Shown one piece after another: positions 6,509 to 14,424 of a DNA stretch of 19,896 nt. The DNA is taken from NCBI GenBank assembly GCA_023457495.1, contig JAEWLQ010000029.1:1-19896 (forward strand). The letters are read 5' to 3'. A program made the translations under genes and the position numbers. The notes below the pieces were generated by a model. The model saw only the letters and a program-made list of their open reading frames with translations. It had not been told where the DNA came from and ran no database searches. Positions within the stretch are counted from its first letter, which is position 1. Each line of letters begins with the position of its first letter. The stretch is from Pseudomonadota bacterium. GTDB lineage: Bacteria; Pseudomonadota; Gammaproteobacteria; Steroidobacterales; Steroidobacteraceae.

Positions 6509-8176
6509 TCAGTGAGTCGCGGAGTCCGCGCGCGCCGCGACGGATTCATCGCGGCTTCCCTCAACTTCTTTCCAGTCCTCATCCCAGGAATCGACCTCGA
6601 AGCGCCGGGTCATTGGGAAGCTCGCGGGTCGCAGGAACTCGAAGCGCCGGTCGTAGTCGAGCTGGGTCGCGTATCGCGGTTCGGATTCGCGGATGGTGCC
6701 GGCCGTCAAACTACCGAGGATGAAGAGCTTGCCCGATCGGGAGCTCGCGACCGCCTCGATCCAGAAGCGCTGGCGCGCGAACAGCGCGGCGTGCACGTGC
6801 AGATCGCCGCTGCCGGTGATCCGGCCGCTCGCGATCTTGATGTCGCGCCCCGCGATGAGCGCGAGGAAGTCGCGCGAGATGAGCACGTCGCGCGGATCTT
6901 TCGCGTATACCAGGTCGTTCTCGATCTCGATGTCGGCCGGCGTGTAGACGGTGAAGATGCCCGACACGACGCCGCTCACGTAGAGCGTCGAGCCTTTTTC
7001 GCCGATCAGGTAACGCGGTCTCTCGGACGGTTCGGCGCGCTGCAGCTCGCCCGCGCCGTTCGCGGCACGCCAGGCGAAGCTGCCATCGGGGTTGAAGATG
7101 ATGCGCGTGTCGACCGCGAAGATGTGCCGGTCGGCTTCTTCGCCGCCGTTGATCACATCGGGCATGTCGCGCGGCAAGGTCACGCGCTCGGTGCGGGTTT
7201 CGGTGCCCCCCTGGAAAACCTCCCGCGCACGCCTGCGCGAAGAGAGCGGCGCGTCGGTCAGCTGCGCCGCGGAGGTGGTGACCTTGCCGAAGAAGCGCGG
7301 CTCGACGCCCTTGCTGAACGCGAGGCCGATTTCCGAGTTGCTGTGAAAGCGTCCGTCGATCACATCGTCGTGGAGCCGGATGTTCTTGTCCCAGTGGTTC
7401 ACGAGCTGCGTGAAGTGCGAGAACGCAAGTCGTTTGAGCGAGAGCGTGGTGCGCATGCGCTTGCCTTCGCTCTCGGTCATGATTTCCGCGATGACCTGTT
7501 CGAGGCCCGTGCTGTCCGGCGCCGGCTTGCGCTGCACTCGCGCGGTGTACTGGCGGCCGTCCTCCTGCCAGCTGAGCTCCGTCTCGGTGGTATTCTTCTC
7601 CAGCAGTTCCCGCGCGAGCTTCTCGACGTTCTTTCGAAGCATGGTCTGTTCGGTCGGGGGCACGTCGGCGGCGCTGCCGGGCGCCTCGGCGACGATGTGG
7701 GCCGCCTCCGCCGACTCGGCGGTGGTAGTCAGCACCTCGGCGGCCTCCGGTCCGGCGTCCTCCGGCGTCACCGCGGCGACCTGTTCCGCAAACTGTTCCG
7801 CCAGCTGCGAGGCTGGGGTCGCGAGGTCGAGTGGCTCCGCCGCGACGATCTGCTCGGACGTGCCGGCATCGTCGATGACTTCCTCGGTGGGTTCGGGCGC
7901 GGGTACGGGCAAGGCCGCTTCGCTGAACTCCGGGCTGCTGGGCCCGTCGCGCGTCACGAGCTGCACCGATAGTTCGGGCACGTCCGCGTCGTCTTCGCCC
8001 GATTCGAACAGCGCGGCGGCGAACGTGAAGAGGATGGCCAGGTGGATCGCGGTCGAGATCGCGAGCGTCGTCGTGATCTCGCGCCGCGCGACAAACGCAG
8101 TCCGAAAGCGCCCCCACGCCTGACGTAAGGCGAGCGCCGCGCCTGGACGCGAAGTGGCGAACACGGGTGCTTCCAC
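6509..8176 (-). CDS. Membrane-anchored protein with TonB-like N-terminus and beta-rich repetitive C-terminus
   Basis: The 555-residue product has a basic cytoplasmic start, one membrane helix (about residues 36-60, LAISTAIHLAILFTFAAALF), an acidic Ala/Glu/Pro-rich linker (about 60-180), a charged possibly coiled segment (about 180-260), then a beta-rich domain. The anchor plus acidic linker resembles TonB/TolA-type proteins, but no TonB C-terminal domain is present. Phrases such as DGRFHSNSEIGLAF, VSGVVSGIFTVYTPADIEI and LIAGRDIKIASGRITGSGDL recall DUF4900-like, pilus-associated solenoid proteins; that resemblance is by eye only. The GTG start is supported by GGAGG 6 nt upstream. It is probably exposed in the periplasm. 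The nearest upstream gene on this strand ends 80 bp away, so the two may or may not share a transcript. Confidence 0.75.
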   Translation of the reverse strand: MEAPVFATSRPGAALALRQAWGRFRTAFVARREITTTLAISTAIHLAILFTFAAALFESGEDDADVPELSVQLVTRDGPSSPEFSEAALPVPAPEPTEEVIDDAGTSEQIVAAEPLDLATPASQLAEQFAEQVAAVTPEDAGPEAAEVLTTTAESAEAAHIVAEAPGSAADVPPTEQTMLRKNVEKLARELLEKNTTETELSWQEDGRQYTARVQRKPAPDSTGLEQVIAEIMTESEGKRMRTTLSLKRLAFSHFTQLVNHWDKNIRLHDDVIDGRFHSNSEIGLAFSKGVEPRFFGKVTTSAAQLTDAPLSSRRRAREVFQGGTETRTERVTLPRDMPDVINGGEEADRHIFAVDTRIIFNPDGSFAWRAANGAGELQRAEPSERPRYLIGEKGSTLYVSGVVSGIFTVYTPADIEIENDLVYAKDPRDVLISRDFLALIAGRDIKIASGRITGSGDLHVHAALFARQRFWIEAVASSRSGKLFILGSLTAGTIRESEPRYATQLDYDRRFEFLRPASFPMTRRFEVDSWDEDWKEVEGSRDESVAARADSATH

Positions 8177-8256
8177 CCGAGACCTCCGGTCGATTTCCCC
8201 TCGGCCGCTATCTTGCTCCTTTCGTCAGGCGGGGGTCACGGACTTTGGTTGGATGG

Positions 8257-10263
8257 TCAGCGCCTTGCGCTGGGGTCGCTGCTCGGCGGCGGGGCGCGAT
8301 CGTCCGCCGCGGGAGGTCCCAGGATTTCCGTGAGGATGGGCTTCAGCGCGTCGGCCCAGAACTGGTACGCCTTGGGCGTGAGGTGCAGTCCGTCATACGT
8401 CATGCCCACCCGCAGGTTGTTTTCCGCATCAGCGAGTTGCTCGTTGATGTTTATGTAACGTACGGATTTTCCGTCCGCGAGGCGGGCGATGCCGTTGTTT
8501 GCCGAATTGATGATGGGCATGACGCCGATGTTGTCGTTGCGCGGCGTGATGCCGGTGATCACGACCGTGGCCTTCGGAGCGCGCCGCCGGATTTCTCCGA
8601 CGATGGCGGTAACGCCTCTGACAACTTCATCCGCGCGCGCCTGCGTGTCTCCCAATGGCTGGGCATGTCCCACGTTGTTCGTACCCGCCATGACGACGAC
8701 GACCTTAGGGTGAACGTCGTCGAGCTCGCCGTTCTTCAGACGCCAGAGGATGTGCTGCGTCTTGTCGGCGCCCCAGCCGAAATTCGCCGCGTTCCAGCCG
8801 GTGAAGTTGGCGCGCCAGTTCTCGAGCAGGTCTTTCCAGGGAGCATCGCTCGTGCCCCAGCGCCGCGTGATCGAATCGCCGACGAAGTAGACGTCGATCT
8901 GGCCTTGCTTGCGCTTCGCGAGCAGTTCCTCGTGCGCGATCATCGAATTGCGGTAGGTGCGCGGCGTCGCGACGTCGGGTCGCTCGATGGGCGGCCGGCC
9001 CGCGACGAGCGCGTCGAGCCACGCGGCGGAGCGTTCGGTCCAGGGGCGCGACTGTTCAGGCGTCGCCTGGTGGTTGTGGGGCGAGTTGATCATCGGCGCC
9101 GCTTCCTTCGGCCCCTTGATCTGATTGAACGCGGCCCAGATGCCCACCGGCGGCGTGATCGTGTCGATGAATCCGATCGACACGAGCGAGGGCACCTTGA
9201 TGCGCGACGCGCAGTTCACCGTGTCGAAGTACTGCGCGGTCTCCAGCGCCTTGGGATCGTTCGGGTCCCAGTACGGATAGCCGGTCTTGCGGCCGTGCGC
9301 GGTGCCATTCGCATCGGCGCCGGCCGGCAGGTTGACCACCACGTGCGTGACCTTGGGATGAAACCCGGCGGCGCACAGGCTCTGCTGCCCACCCATGCTC
9401 GTGCCCATCACGACCAGTGTCCGGCCGTCCCAGTCAGGACGGCTCGCGAGATAGTCCACCGCGCGGATATCGGCCAGGTACATCTGCAGGAAGTAGTTGC
9501 GGTCGCGGTTGCGCGTTTCGATGTTCCGGTAGTCCTTGAGCTCCTGCGGCAACGCGTCGTAATACGCCTGCGGTTGATCCGGCATGATGTCGTGCGGCTC
9601 GATGTTCACCGCGAGCCAACCTTCCGCGGCGCGGTCGGTAACCCAGGACTTCTGCAGTGGATAGGGCGTGCTCGCCCACTGCAGGATGACGAGTCCCGGG
9701 AATTTCTTCTTGTTGGTCGGATCGGCGGGCTTCGCGACCTGCCCCCAGACGTGTTTGCCTTCCACATGCGCCATCTTGAGGATCGCGAAATCGACGCCGT
9801 CTTTTTCGCTGGGCTTGGCCGTGAGCTCGGGGTTGGCGGGCACCTTGCGCAGTTGTTTGATCTTCGCGGCCCAGAAGGCGCCGAAATCCTTTGGTTCAGG
9901 GATCGCGGGGCCGATCTTTTCGGGAGCGACCGCCGCGCCGAGTGCGCGCGGTTTCGCGCCGGGCACGGCTTCGGTGAGTTCGACGTACACCATCGCGGGC
10001 TCGTCGAGCTTCGCCTCGATTTTCGCGGGCCGGCCTGGATAGAGCGTGCCGCGGCCGATCTCCGCCAGGTTGTTCTTGCGGATCACGTACGTGACCGGCT
10101 GCGAGCCCCACGGCAGCGTGACGTTCCAGCCGGCGGTCTCACCCAGCGCGTAGATGCCGGAGACGTTGTACGGCACGTAGTGCGGGCCGCCGGATTCATC
10201 GGCGAACGCGACCGCGCACGACAGGATCAGCGCCGCGACGAACGGCGCACGAAAGTTCTTCAT
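8257..10263 (-). CDS. Secreted two-domain esterase: acetyl xylan esterase (AXE1) plus SGNH/GDSL hydrolase
   Basis: A 668-residue exported protein likely to remove acetyl or other acyl groups from plant polysaccharides. A signal peptide (residues 1-21, ending AVAFA) leads into a beta-rich N-terminal part and then an AXE1/CE7-like alpha/beta hydrolase. That domain shows the family PxxFxxFW motif (about 122-131), nucleophile Ser289 in GTSMGG, Asp367 in FIDTITPP and a histidine in SPHNHQ (396 or 398). A second catalytic domain of the SGNH type follows from about residue 455: Ser464 in GDSI, a glycine block NFGWGADKTQHILWRL (about 494-509), Asn529 in AGTNN, and Asp624/His627 in DGLH. Both domains keep complete catalytic residues. 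The ATG at 10263 is chosen over an upstream TTG because GAGGGGGAG precedes it. The oxidoreductase gene ends 11 bp upstream, so they form an operon. Confidence 0.9.
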   Translation of the reverse strand: MKNFRAPFVAALILSCAVAFADESGGPHYVPYNVSGIYALGETAGWNVTLPWGSQPVTYVIRKNNLAEIGRGTLYPGRPAKIEAKLDEPAMVYVELTEAVPGAKPRALGAAVAPEKIGPAIPEPKDFGAFWAAKIKQLRKVPANPELTAKPSEKDGVDFAILKMAHVEGKHVWGQVAKPADPTNKKKFPGLVILQWASTPYPLQKSWVTDRAAEGWLAVNIEPHDIMPDQPQAYYDALPQELKDYRNIETRNRDRNYFLQMYLADIRAVDYLASRPDWDGRTLVVMGTSMGGQQSLCAAGFHPKVTHVVVNLPAGADANGTAHGRKTGYPYWDPNDPKALETAQYFDTVNCASRIKVPSLVSIGFIDTITPPVGIWAAFNQIKGPKEAAPMINSPHNHQATPEQSRPWTERSAAWLDALVAGRPPIERPDVATPRTYRNSMIAHEELLAKRKQGQIDVYFVGDSITRRWGTSDAPWKDLLENWRANFTGWNAANFGWGADKTQHILWRLKNGELDDVHPKVVVVMAGTNNVGHAQPLGDTQARADEVVRGVTAIVGEIRRRAPKATVVITGITPRNDNIGVMPIINSANNGIARLADGKSVRYININEQLADAENNLRVGMTYDGLHLTPKAYQFWADALKPILTEILGPPAADDRAPPPSSDPSARR

Positions 10264-10274
10264 GACTCTCCCCC

Positions 10275-11435
10275 TCAAACTACCGGACGGGTCGCGATCA
10301 CCTGTGCCTGCAGCACCAGCTCCGCCGCGAGCAGCGCCTGGTCCTGGTTCTGCGCGACCTCGGTGCGCTCGACCACGTCGGCCACGAACTGCGGGCCGAA
10401 GGGCAGCACGACCTTGCTGCAGTCGATGTAGCTCGCCTTCTTCTTGTCGACGACGTACAGGTGATTGCCGCCCTTCATGCCCGAGGCGACGTTCGTGTAT
10501 TTGCGCAGCTCGATGTATCCGTCGGTGCCGAGGACGAACAGGCGTCCGTCACCCCAGGTATCGAGACCGTCCGGCGTGAACCAGTCGACGCGCACGTAAC
10601 CCGTGCCGCCGTTGCCGGTGATCATCATGTCGCCGAAGTCTTCGAAGTTCGGGTACTGCGGATATCCGACGTTGCCGGTCTGCGCGGCGACGACCTGCGC
10701 CCGGGTGCTGTTGGTGTAGTAGAGGAACTGGTCGGCCTGATGCGAGCCGATGTCGCAGAGAATGCCCCCGTAACGCGCCTTGTCGAAGAACCACGCCGGA
10801 CGATTCGGCGCATTCACGCGATGCGGACCGAGGTTGACCGTCTGGATCACCTTGCCGATGACGCCTTGCTTGATGAGTTCGCCGGCGTAAACGGCGGAGC
10901 GCACTTCGAGGCGCTCCGAATACATGATCGCGAATTTGCGATTGGTTTCCTTCACGGCCTTGCGTACGTCCGCGAGCTGCTCGAGCGTCGTGATGCCGGG
11001 CTTGTCGGCGAGGTAATCCTTGCCGGCTTTCATGACACGGATGCCGAGCGCCGCGCGCAGGTCCGGGATCGGCGCACCCAGCACGAGGTGAATGGACTCG
11101 TCGTTGAGGATCTCGTCCTCGCTCGCGGCGAGCTTCACATCGCCGAATTCCTTGCGGTACTGCGCGACCTGCACCGGATCGTGCGAATAGAAGGATACGA
11201 GCTCGCCGCCGCCACGCTGGATCGCGCGCGTCATGCCGTAGATGTGCGCGTGATCCATGCCGATGGCCGCGAAGCGGATCTTGTGCGTGGGCGCGATTTC
11301 CGCTGTCGAAGAATTCGCCGGATCGACCGTGAACGCGCCAGAAGCTCCCTGCGCCAACGCCGTGGTGGAAACCCCTGAGAACATTCCTGCGATGCCCGCG
11401 GCCTGCAGGAAATCGCGCCGATTCGATCCACCCAT
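10275..11435 (-). CDS. Tat-exported Gfo/Idh/MocA family oxidoreductase
   Basis: This is a 386-residue NAD(P)-dependent oxidoreductase of the glucose-fructose oxidoreductase/inositol dehydrogenase family, probably acting on a sugar or sugar derivative; the exact substrate is unknown. A twin-arginine signal (NRRDFLQAAG, residues 5-14, cleavage near ALAQ at about 29) predicts export of the folded protein with its cofactor. The Rossmann fold begins at about 53-67 (FAAIGMDHAHIYG). The family EKP motif reads DKPG (about 144-147). The GGILCDIGSHQADQF segment (about 223-237) carries the usual catalytic-region histidine. ATG 11435 is preferred over an ATG 33 nt upstream because GGAGG lies 8 nt before it and the Tat motif falls at the correct distance. 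A perfect 10-bp inverted repeat lies directly before this start. It is followed after 11 bp by the double-esterase gene. Confidence 0.92.
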   Translation of the reverse strand: MGGSNRRDFLQAAGIAGMFSGVSTTALAQGASGAFTVDPANSSTAEIAPTHKIRFAAIGMDHAHIYGMTRAIQRGGGELVSFYSHDPVQVAQYRKEFGDVKLAASEDEILNDESIHLVLGAPIPDLRAALGIRVMKAGKDYLADKPGITTLEQLADVRKAVKETNRKFAIMYSERLEVRSAVYAGELIKQGVIGKVIQTVNLGPHRVNAPNRPAWFFDKARYGGILCDIGSHQADQFLYYTNSTRAQVVAAQTGNVGYPQYPNFEDFGDMMITGNGGTGYVRVDWFTPDGLDTWGDGRLFVLGTDGYIELRKYTNVASGMKGGNHLYVVDKKKASYIDCSKVVLPFGPQFVADVVERTEVAQNQDQALLAAELVLQAQVIATRPVV

Positions 11436-11436
11436 C

Positions 11437-11466
11437 GGTTGCCCCTCCACGTGTGAAGGGGCAACC
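11437..11466. promoter_or_regulatory. 10-bp perfect inverted repeat at the oxidoreductase start
   Basis: GGTTGCCCCT (11437-11446) and AGGGGCAACC (11457-11466) are exact inverted copies separated by 10 nt. The proximal arm ends 1 nt before the ATG and contains most of the Shine-Dalgarno GGAGGGG; the distal arm overlaps the candidate -10 box. As DNA it would be an operator blocking promoter and start. As RNA, if transcription begins further upstream, it would hide the ribosome binding site. Confidence 0.55.
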
Positions 11467-11492
11467 ATACCGTGGTCAGGCCAATTTGTCAG
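11464..11492 (-). promoter_or_regulatory. Candidate sigma-70 promoter for the oxidoreductase-esterase unit
   Basis: On the minus strand CTGACA (11492-11487) and TATGGT (11469-11464) are separated by 17 nt, close to the TTGACA-N17-TATAAT consensus. The predicted transcript would start near 11457, giving a short leader of about 20 nt containing the GGAGG. The position fits an independent promoter separating this unit from the ABC operon upstream. Confidence 0.4.
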
Positions 11493-11511
11493 TCCAGGTC
11501 AGCCGCGGTTT

Positions 11512-12309
11512 TCAGGAGCTGCGAGTCAGACGCCAGATGGTGACGACGGAGAACAACACGGTGAATCCCACCATCGCCGCGATCGCGAGTTGCAGCGGGA
11601 AGAACTGGAATTTCTCGATGTCCGCGGAGTGCATCATGAACTGCAGGACGTGGAACTGCGGCCAGATCGGCGCCTGCCAGTGCATGGATTCCGGCAGCGG
11701 GAAGAACATGCCGGAGAGGTAACATCCAGGTAGATAGAGGATGTTCGCCCAGCCGGGCGCCGCGGAGCCGCTGAACAGCGAGCCGACCATGAGGCCCATC
11801 GCCGTGAACGGAATCGTGCCGAGGAGCAGGGCGCCGCTGAGCGCGGCCACCTGGCCGGTCGTCAACGCGAGTTGTCCACTCGCGAGGGCCACCACGACGA
11901 TGGGCGCGTAGGCGATGATGCCGAGAGCGAGTCCGCTCGCGATCTTCGCGACCACCCACGCGGCCGGCGGAGCGGGCTGCGCGCGCTTGAGACGCAGCAG
12001 GCCCATGTCGCGTTCGAGCGCGAGCGATACGCCGATGCCGAACAGCGCCGGCATCGTCACCGACATCAGAGAGAACGCCGAGAACAGGAAGATGCCGATG
12101 TTCGGATCCTTCTGTATCGCATCCCCCACAATGACCTGCGCGAACAACGCATACAACGCGATCGGCAGGATCAGCACGGGAATCGCAACGCCCGGGTTGC
12201 GCACCATGCGCATGAATTCGAAACGCGTCTCCGTGAAATAGGCGGCGAAGACGCTGCGCCTGGAGGCGGCGGTCGCCGCGGGAATGGAAGTCAGTGTGAC
12301 CGAGTTCAT
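11512..12309 (-). CDS. ABC-2 type transporter permease
   Basis: A 265-residue inner-membrane permease of the ABC-2 (DrrB-like exporter) class. After about 35 cytoplasmic residues six hydrophobic segments can be seen, starting with VAIPVLILPIALYALFAQVI and ending with LAIAAMVGFTVLFSVVTI. A conserved-looking loop (LERDMGLLRLKRAQP) after the second segment is the usual ATPase-contact region of this class. Its ATG overlaps the stop of the acyltransferase-ABC gene in an ATGA arrangement with GGGAGG just upstream, so translation is coupled and its ATPase partner is almost certainly the domain fused to the acyltransferase. It is the last gene of the operon; no intrinsic terminator is evident after it. 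Substrate unknown: drug, peptide or envelope lipid are all possible. Confidence 0.88.
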   Translation of the reverse strand: MNSVTLTSIPAATAASRRSVFAAYFTETRFEFMRMVRNPGVAIPVLILPIALYALFAQVIVGDAIQKDPNIGIFLFSAFSLMSVTMPALFGIGVSLALERDMGLLRLKRAQPAPPAAWVVAKIASGLALGIIAYAPIVVVALASGQLALTTGQVAALSGALLLGTIPFTAMGLMVGSLFSGSAAPGWANILYLPGCYLSGMFFPLPESMHWQAPIWPQFHVLQFMMHSADIEKFQFFPLQLAIAAMVGFTVLFSVVTIWRLTRSS

Positions 12310-14408
12310 GCGGCCTCCCGTGTGAGTTCGTTGAATGCATCGTTGAGTCCGGCCTGGCGCACCTCGAGTTTCCCGAGCGTGGTGTCGGCGGCGAGCAGCC
12401 GGCGCACGACTCCTTCGGCATCGGTGACCGTGATGCTCAGCCGGTCATGTGTGACCCGCGCGTCGACGACACCGGGCCAGCCGCGTATCTCGTCGGGTGA
12501 GAGAGACGTGACGCAGGTGATCTGCCGGCGCGCGACGAGATCGCGCATCTCGTTGACGGTGCCCGTGGCGATGACGCGGCCCTTCGCAACGACCGCCACG
12601 CGGTCTGCGAGCGCCTCGGCTTCTTCGAGGTAGTGAGTCGTCAGGACGATCGAGCACCCATCGGCCAGCAGGCGCCGCACGCTGTGCCACATCGCTTCGC
12701 GCGCCTTGACGTCGAGCCCGACCGTGGGTTCGTCGAGGAATAAAACCTTCGGGCGACCACAGACCGCGATCGCGAATTGCGCCTGGCGCTTCTGTCCACC
12801 CGAGAGCTTGCCGTACCGGCGATCGGCGAGCTGCTCGAGGCCCGTGAGCGCAAGTGCGTCCTCGACCGGCATCGGATCGTCGTAGTAACTCGCGGCGAGC
12901 GTGACGAGCTCGCGCACCTTGAGCTCCTTCGGCAGCTCGACGTCCTGCATCATGACGCCGAGTCCGCGGCGACGATCGAGGTCTTGCGGTGCGCCGCCCA
13001 ACAACATGACTTCGCCTTCATCGGCTTCGATGAGCCCGAGCCACAACGAGATCGCGGTGGATTTGCCGGCCCCGTTGGGTCCGAGGACCGCGAGCAATTC
13101 GCCGCGCTTCACCTCGATGTCGATGCCGTCGAGCGCGGTGATGGCGCCGTAGCGCTTGACGATGCCGCGCATGGACGCCACCGGCGCTCCCGAGGCGTCG
13201 GATGCTGGCGAGAGGACCGCCGTGGATGCCGTCTGCGCCGCGCGCTTGCGCGGATACTTGCGGCCGTTCAGCAACTGACCGACGAAGGTCGAGCGCACCA
13301 GGAAGTGATAGCTGAGGAAAAGCACCGCGAACGACGTGACCACGATGAAGGGGTACTTGATGCTCCAGTGCAGCGACCAGTGCCCGACCCAAACCTGCAG
13401 CGCCACGACGACCGGCAGGTGCGCGAGGTACACCCAGTAGGACGCGTCCGCGATGTAACGCCGCGTCGCGCTGTAGTTGGACAGGAAGCGCAGGGCCGCG
13501 CCGGTGAGACCGAGCGTCCAGCCCCAGACCGCGACGCCGAACGCGTAGGCGAAGGCGTTTTTCGTGAGGCCGGGCGCCGCCATCGGGGTCGTATGCACGA
13601 CATGCAACATCCAGCCGGTCGCGACGATGCCGATCGCGAGGTGCACGATCCAGCGCGCGGCGATGGCCTGCAGCGCATCGCGCGAGCGGTGCACGAACCA
13701 GCCGAATGCGAACGCAGTGCCGAAGCCGACCGACGCCGGCACCTGCGGAATCAGCGACTGGTCGGGTGTCGGAATGCCCTGCCAGTAGAACCACATCGGC
13801 AGCCAGATCAGCGCGATCGCGAGCGGGATGCCGAGCGTCAACACGCCGACGAGCGACTTGACGGAGAACGTCACCGCGCGCTCGAGCTGGGCGGCCAGCT
13901 TCCGCGCCGGATCGAGCCTGCGGAAGATGGCGCGCAGGCCGAGGAAGGCCGCGTACGTCAGCAGCAACTGGTAGAGGAACCACAGGTGCGTCAGTGGGAA
14001 GGCGCCCAGTGTCTTCGGCATTTCCGGCATCGTCGGCGGCGCGCCCAAGACCTTGGTCAGGCCGACCATCCAGAGGTAGCCGATCAGCGGGAACAGGATG
14101 ATCCACCCGATGATGAGGGGCAGCCCAATGCGCTTGGCGCGATTCGCCCAGAAGCCGCCGGTGCCGAGCCTCTGGTGCATGAGGCGCGCGAAGAATCCCG
14201 CGATGAAGAAGAACAGCGACATGCGGAACACGTGCGTGACGAACGCCGCGTCGCTCAGGAACTGGCTGGGCGAGTTGTCGTTCATCGCCCAGATGCCGGG
14301 CGGCCAGCCGGGCATGAAGGACAGCGCGGCGTGAAAAGCCACGCCCAGCAGGAGCGCGAAGCCGCGCACCGCGTCGAGCGCGTGCAGGCGGGAGTCGGGA
14401 GTGTTCAT
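12306..14408 (-). CDS. Fusion of acyltransferase-3 (OpgC-like) membrane domain with ABC ATPase
   Basis: A single 700-residue frame joins two families. Residues 1-385 are a multi-pass acyltransferase-3 domain (about ten helices) beginning LHALDAVRGFALLLGVAFHA, with FFFIAGFFARL and the C-terminal SYWVYLAHLPVVV segment typical of OpgC/OafA-like enzymes, which move acyl groups across the membrane onto envelope glycans or secreted molecules. After an Ala/Ser/Pro-rich linker (about 388-412) comes a complete ABC exporter ATPase (413-700): Walker A GPNGAGKS (443-450), LSGGQ (535-539), Walker B LFLDEP (556-561), H-loop His592. ATG 14408 is preferred over the longer open frame because AGGGA precedes it and the acyltransferase motif starts within ten residues. 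An internal ATG at 13172 could also yield the ATPase alone. It lies 16 bp after one permease gene and overlaps the next by 4 nt. Confidence 0.85.
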   Translation of the reverse strand: MNTPDSRLHALDAVRGFALLLGVAFHAALSFMPGWPPGIWAMNDNSPSQFLSDAAFVTHVFRMSLFFFIAGFFARLMHQRLGTGGFWANRAKRIGLPLIIGWIILFPLIGYLWMVGLTKVLGAPPTMPEMPKTLGAFPLTHLWFLYQLLLTYAAFLGLRAIFRRLDPARKLAAQLERAVTFSVKSLVGVLTLGIPLAIALIWLPMWFYWQGIPTPDQSLIPQVPASVGFGTAFAFGWFVHRSRDALQAIAARWIVHLAIGIVATGWMLHVVHTTPMAAPGLTKNAFAYAFGVAVWGWTLGLTGAALRFLSNYSATRRYIADASYWVYLAHLPVVVALQVWVGHWSLHWSIKYPFIVVTSFAVLFLSYHFLVRSTFVGQLLNGRKYPRKRAAQTASTAVLSPASDASGAPVASMRGIVKRYGAITALDGIDIEVKRGELLAVLGPNGAGKSTAISLWLGLIEADEGEVMLLGGAPQDLDRRRGLGVMMQDVELPKELKVRELVTLAASYYDDPMPVEDALALTGLEQLADRRYGKLSGGQKRQAQFAIAVCGRPKVLFLDEPTVGLDVKAREAMWHSVRRLLADGCSIVLTTHYLEEAEALADRVAVVAKGRVIATGTVNEMRDLVARRQITCVTSLSPDEIRGWPGVVDARVTHDRLSITVTDAEGVVRRLLAADTTLGKLEVRQAGLNDAFNELTREAA

Positions 14409-14424
14409 GTTGGAATCCCTTCGG

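Noticed and set aside
6706..10280. Repeated CGGTAGTTTGA at 6706-6716 and about 10275-10285 on the minus strand
   Set aside because: Both copies are coding sequence (one inside a gene, one at a stop codon) and lack a following hairpin; treated as coincidence, distinct from the intergenic GTAGTTAG copies.
8167..10431. Plus-strand 754-codon frame opposite the double esterase
   Set aside because: Antisense shadow of a gene with two complete catalytic domains and a signal peptide.
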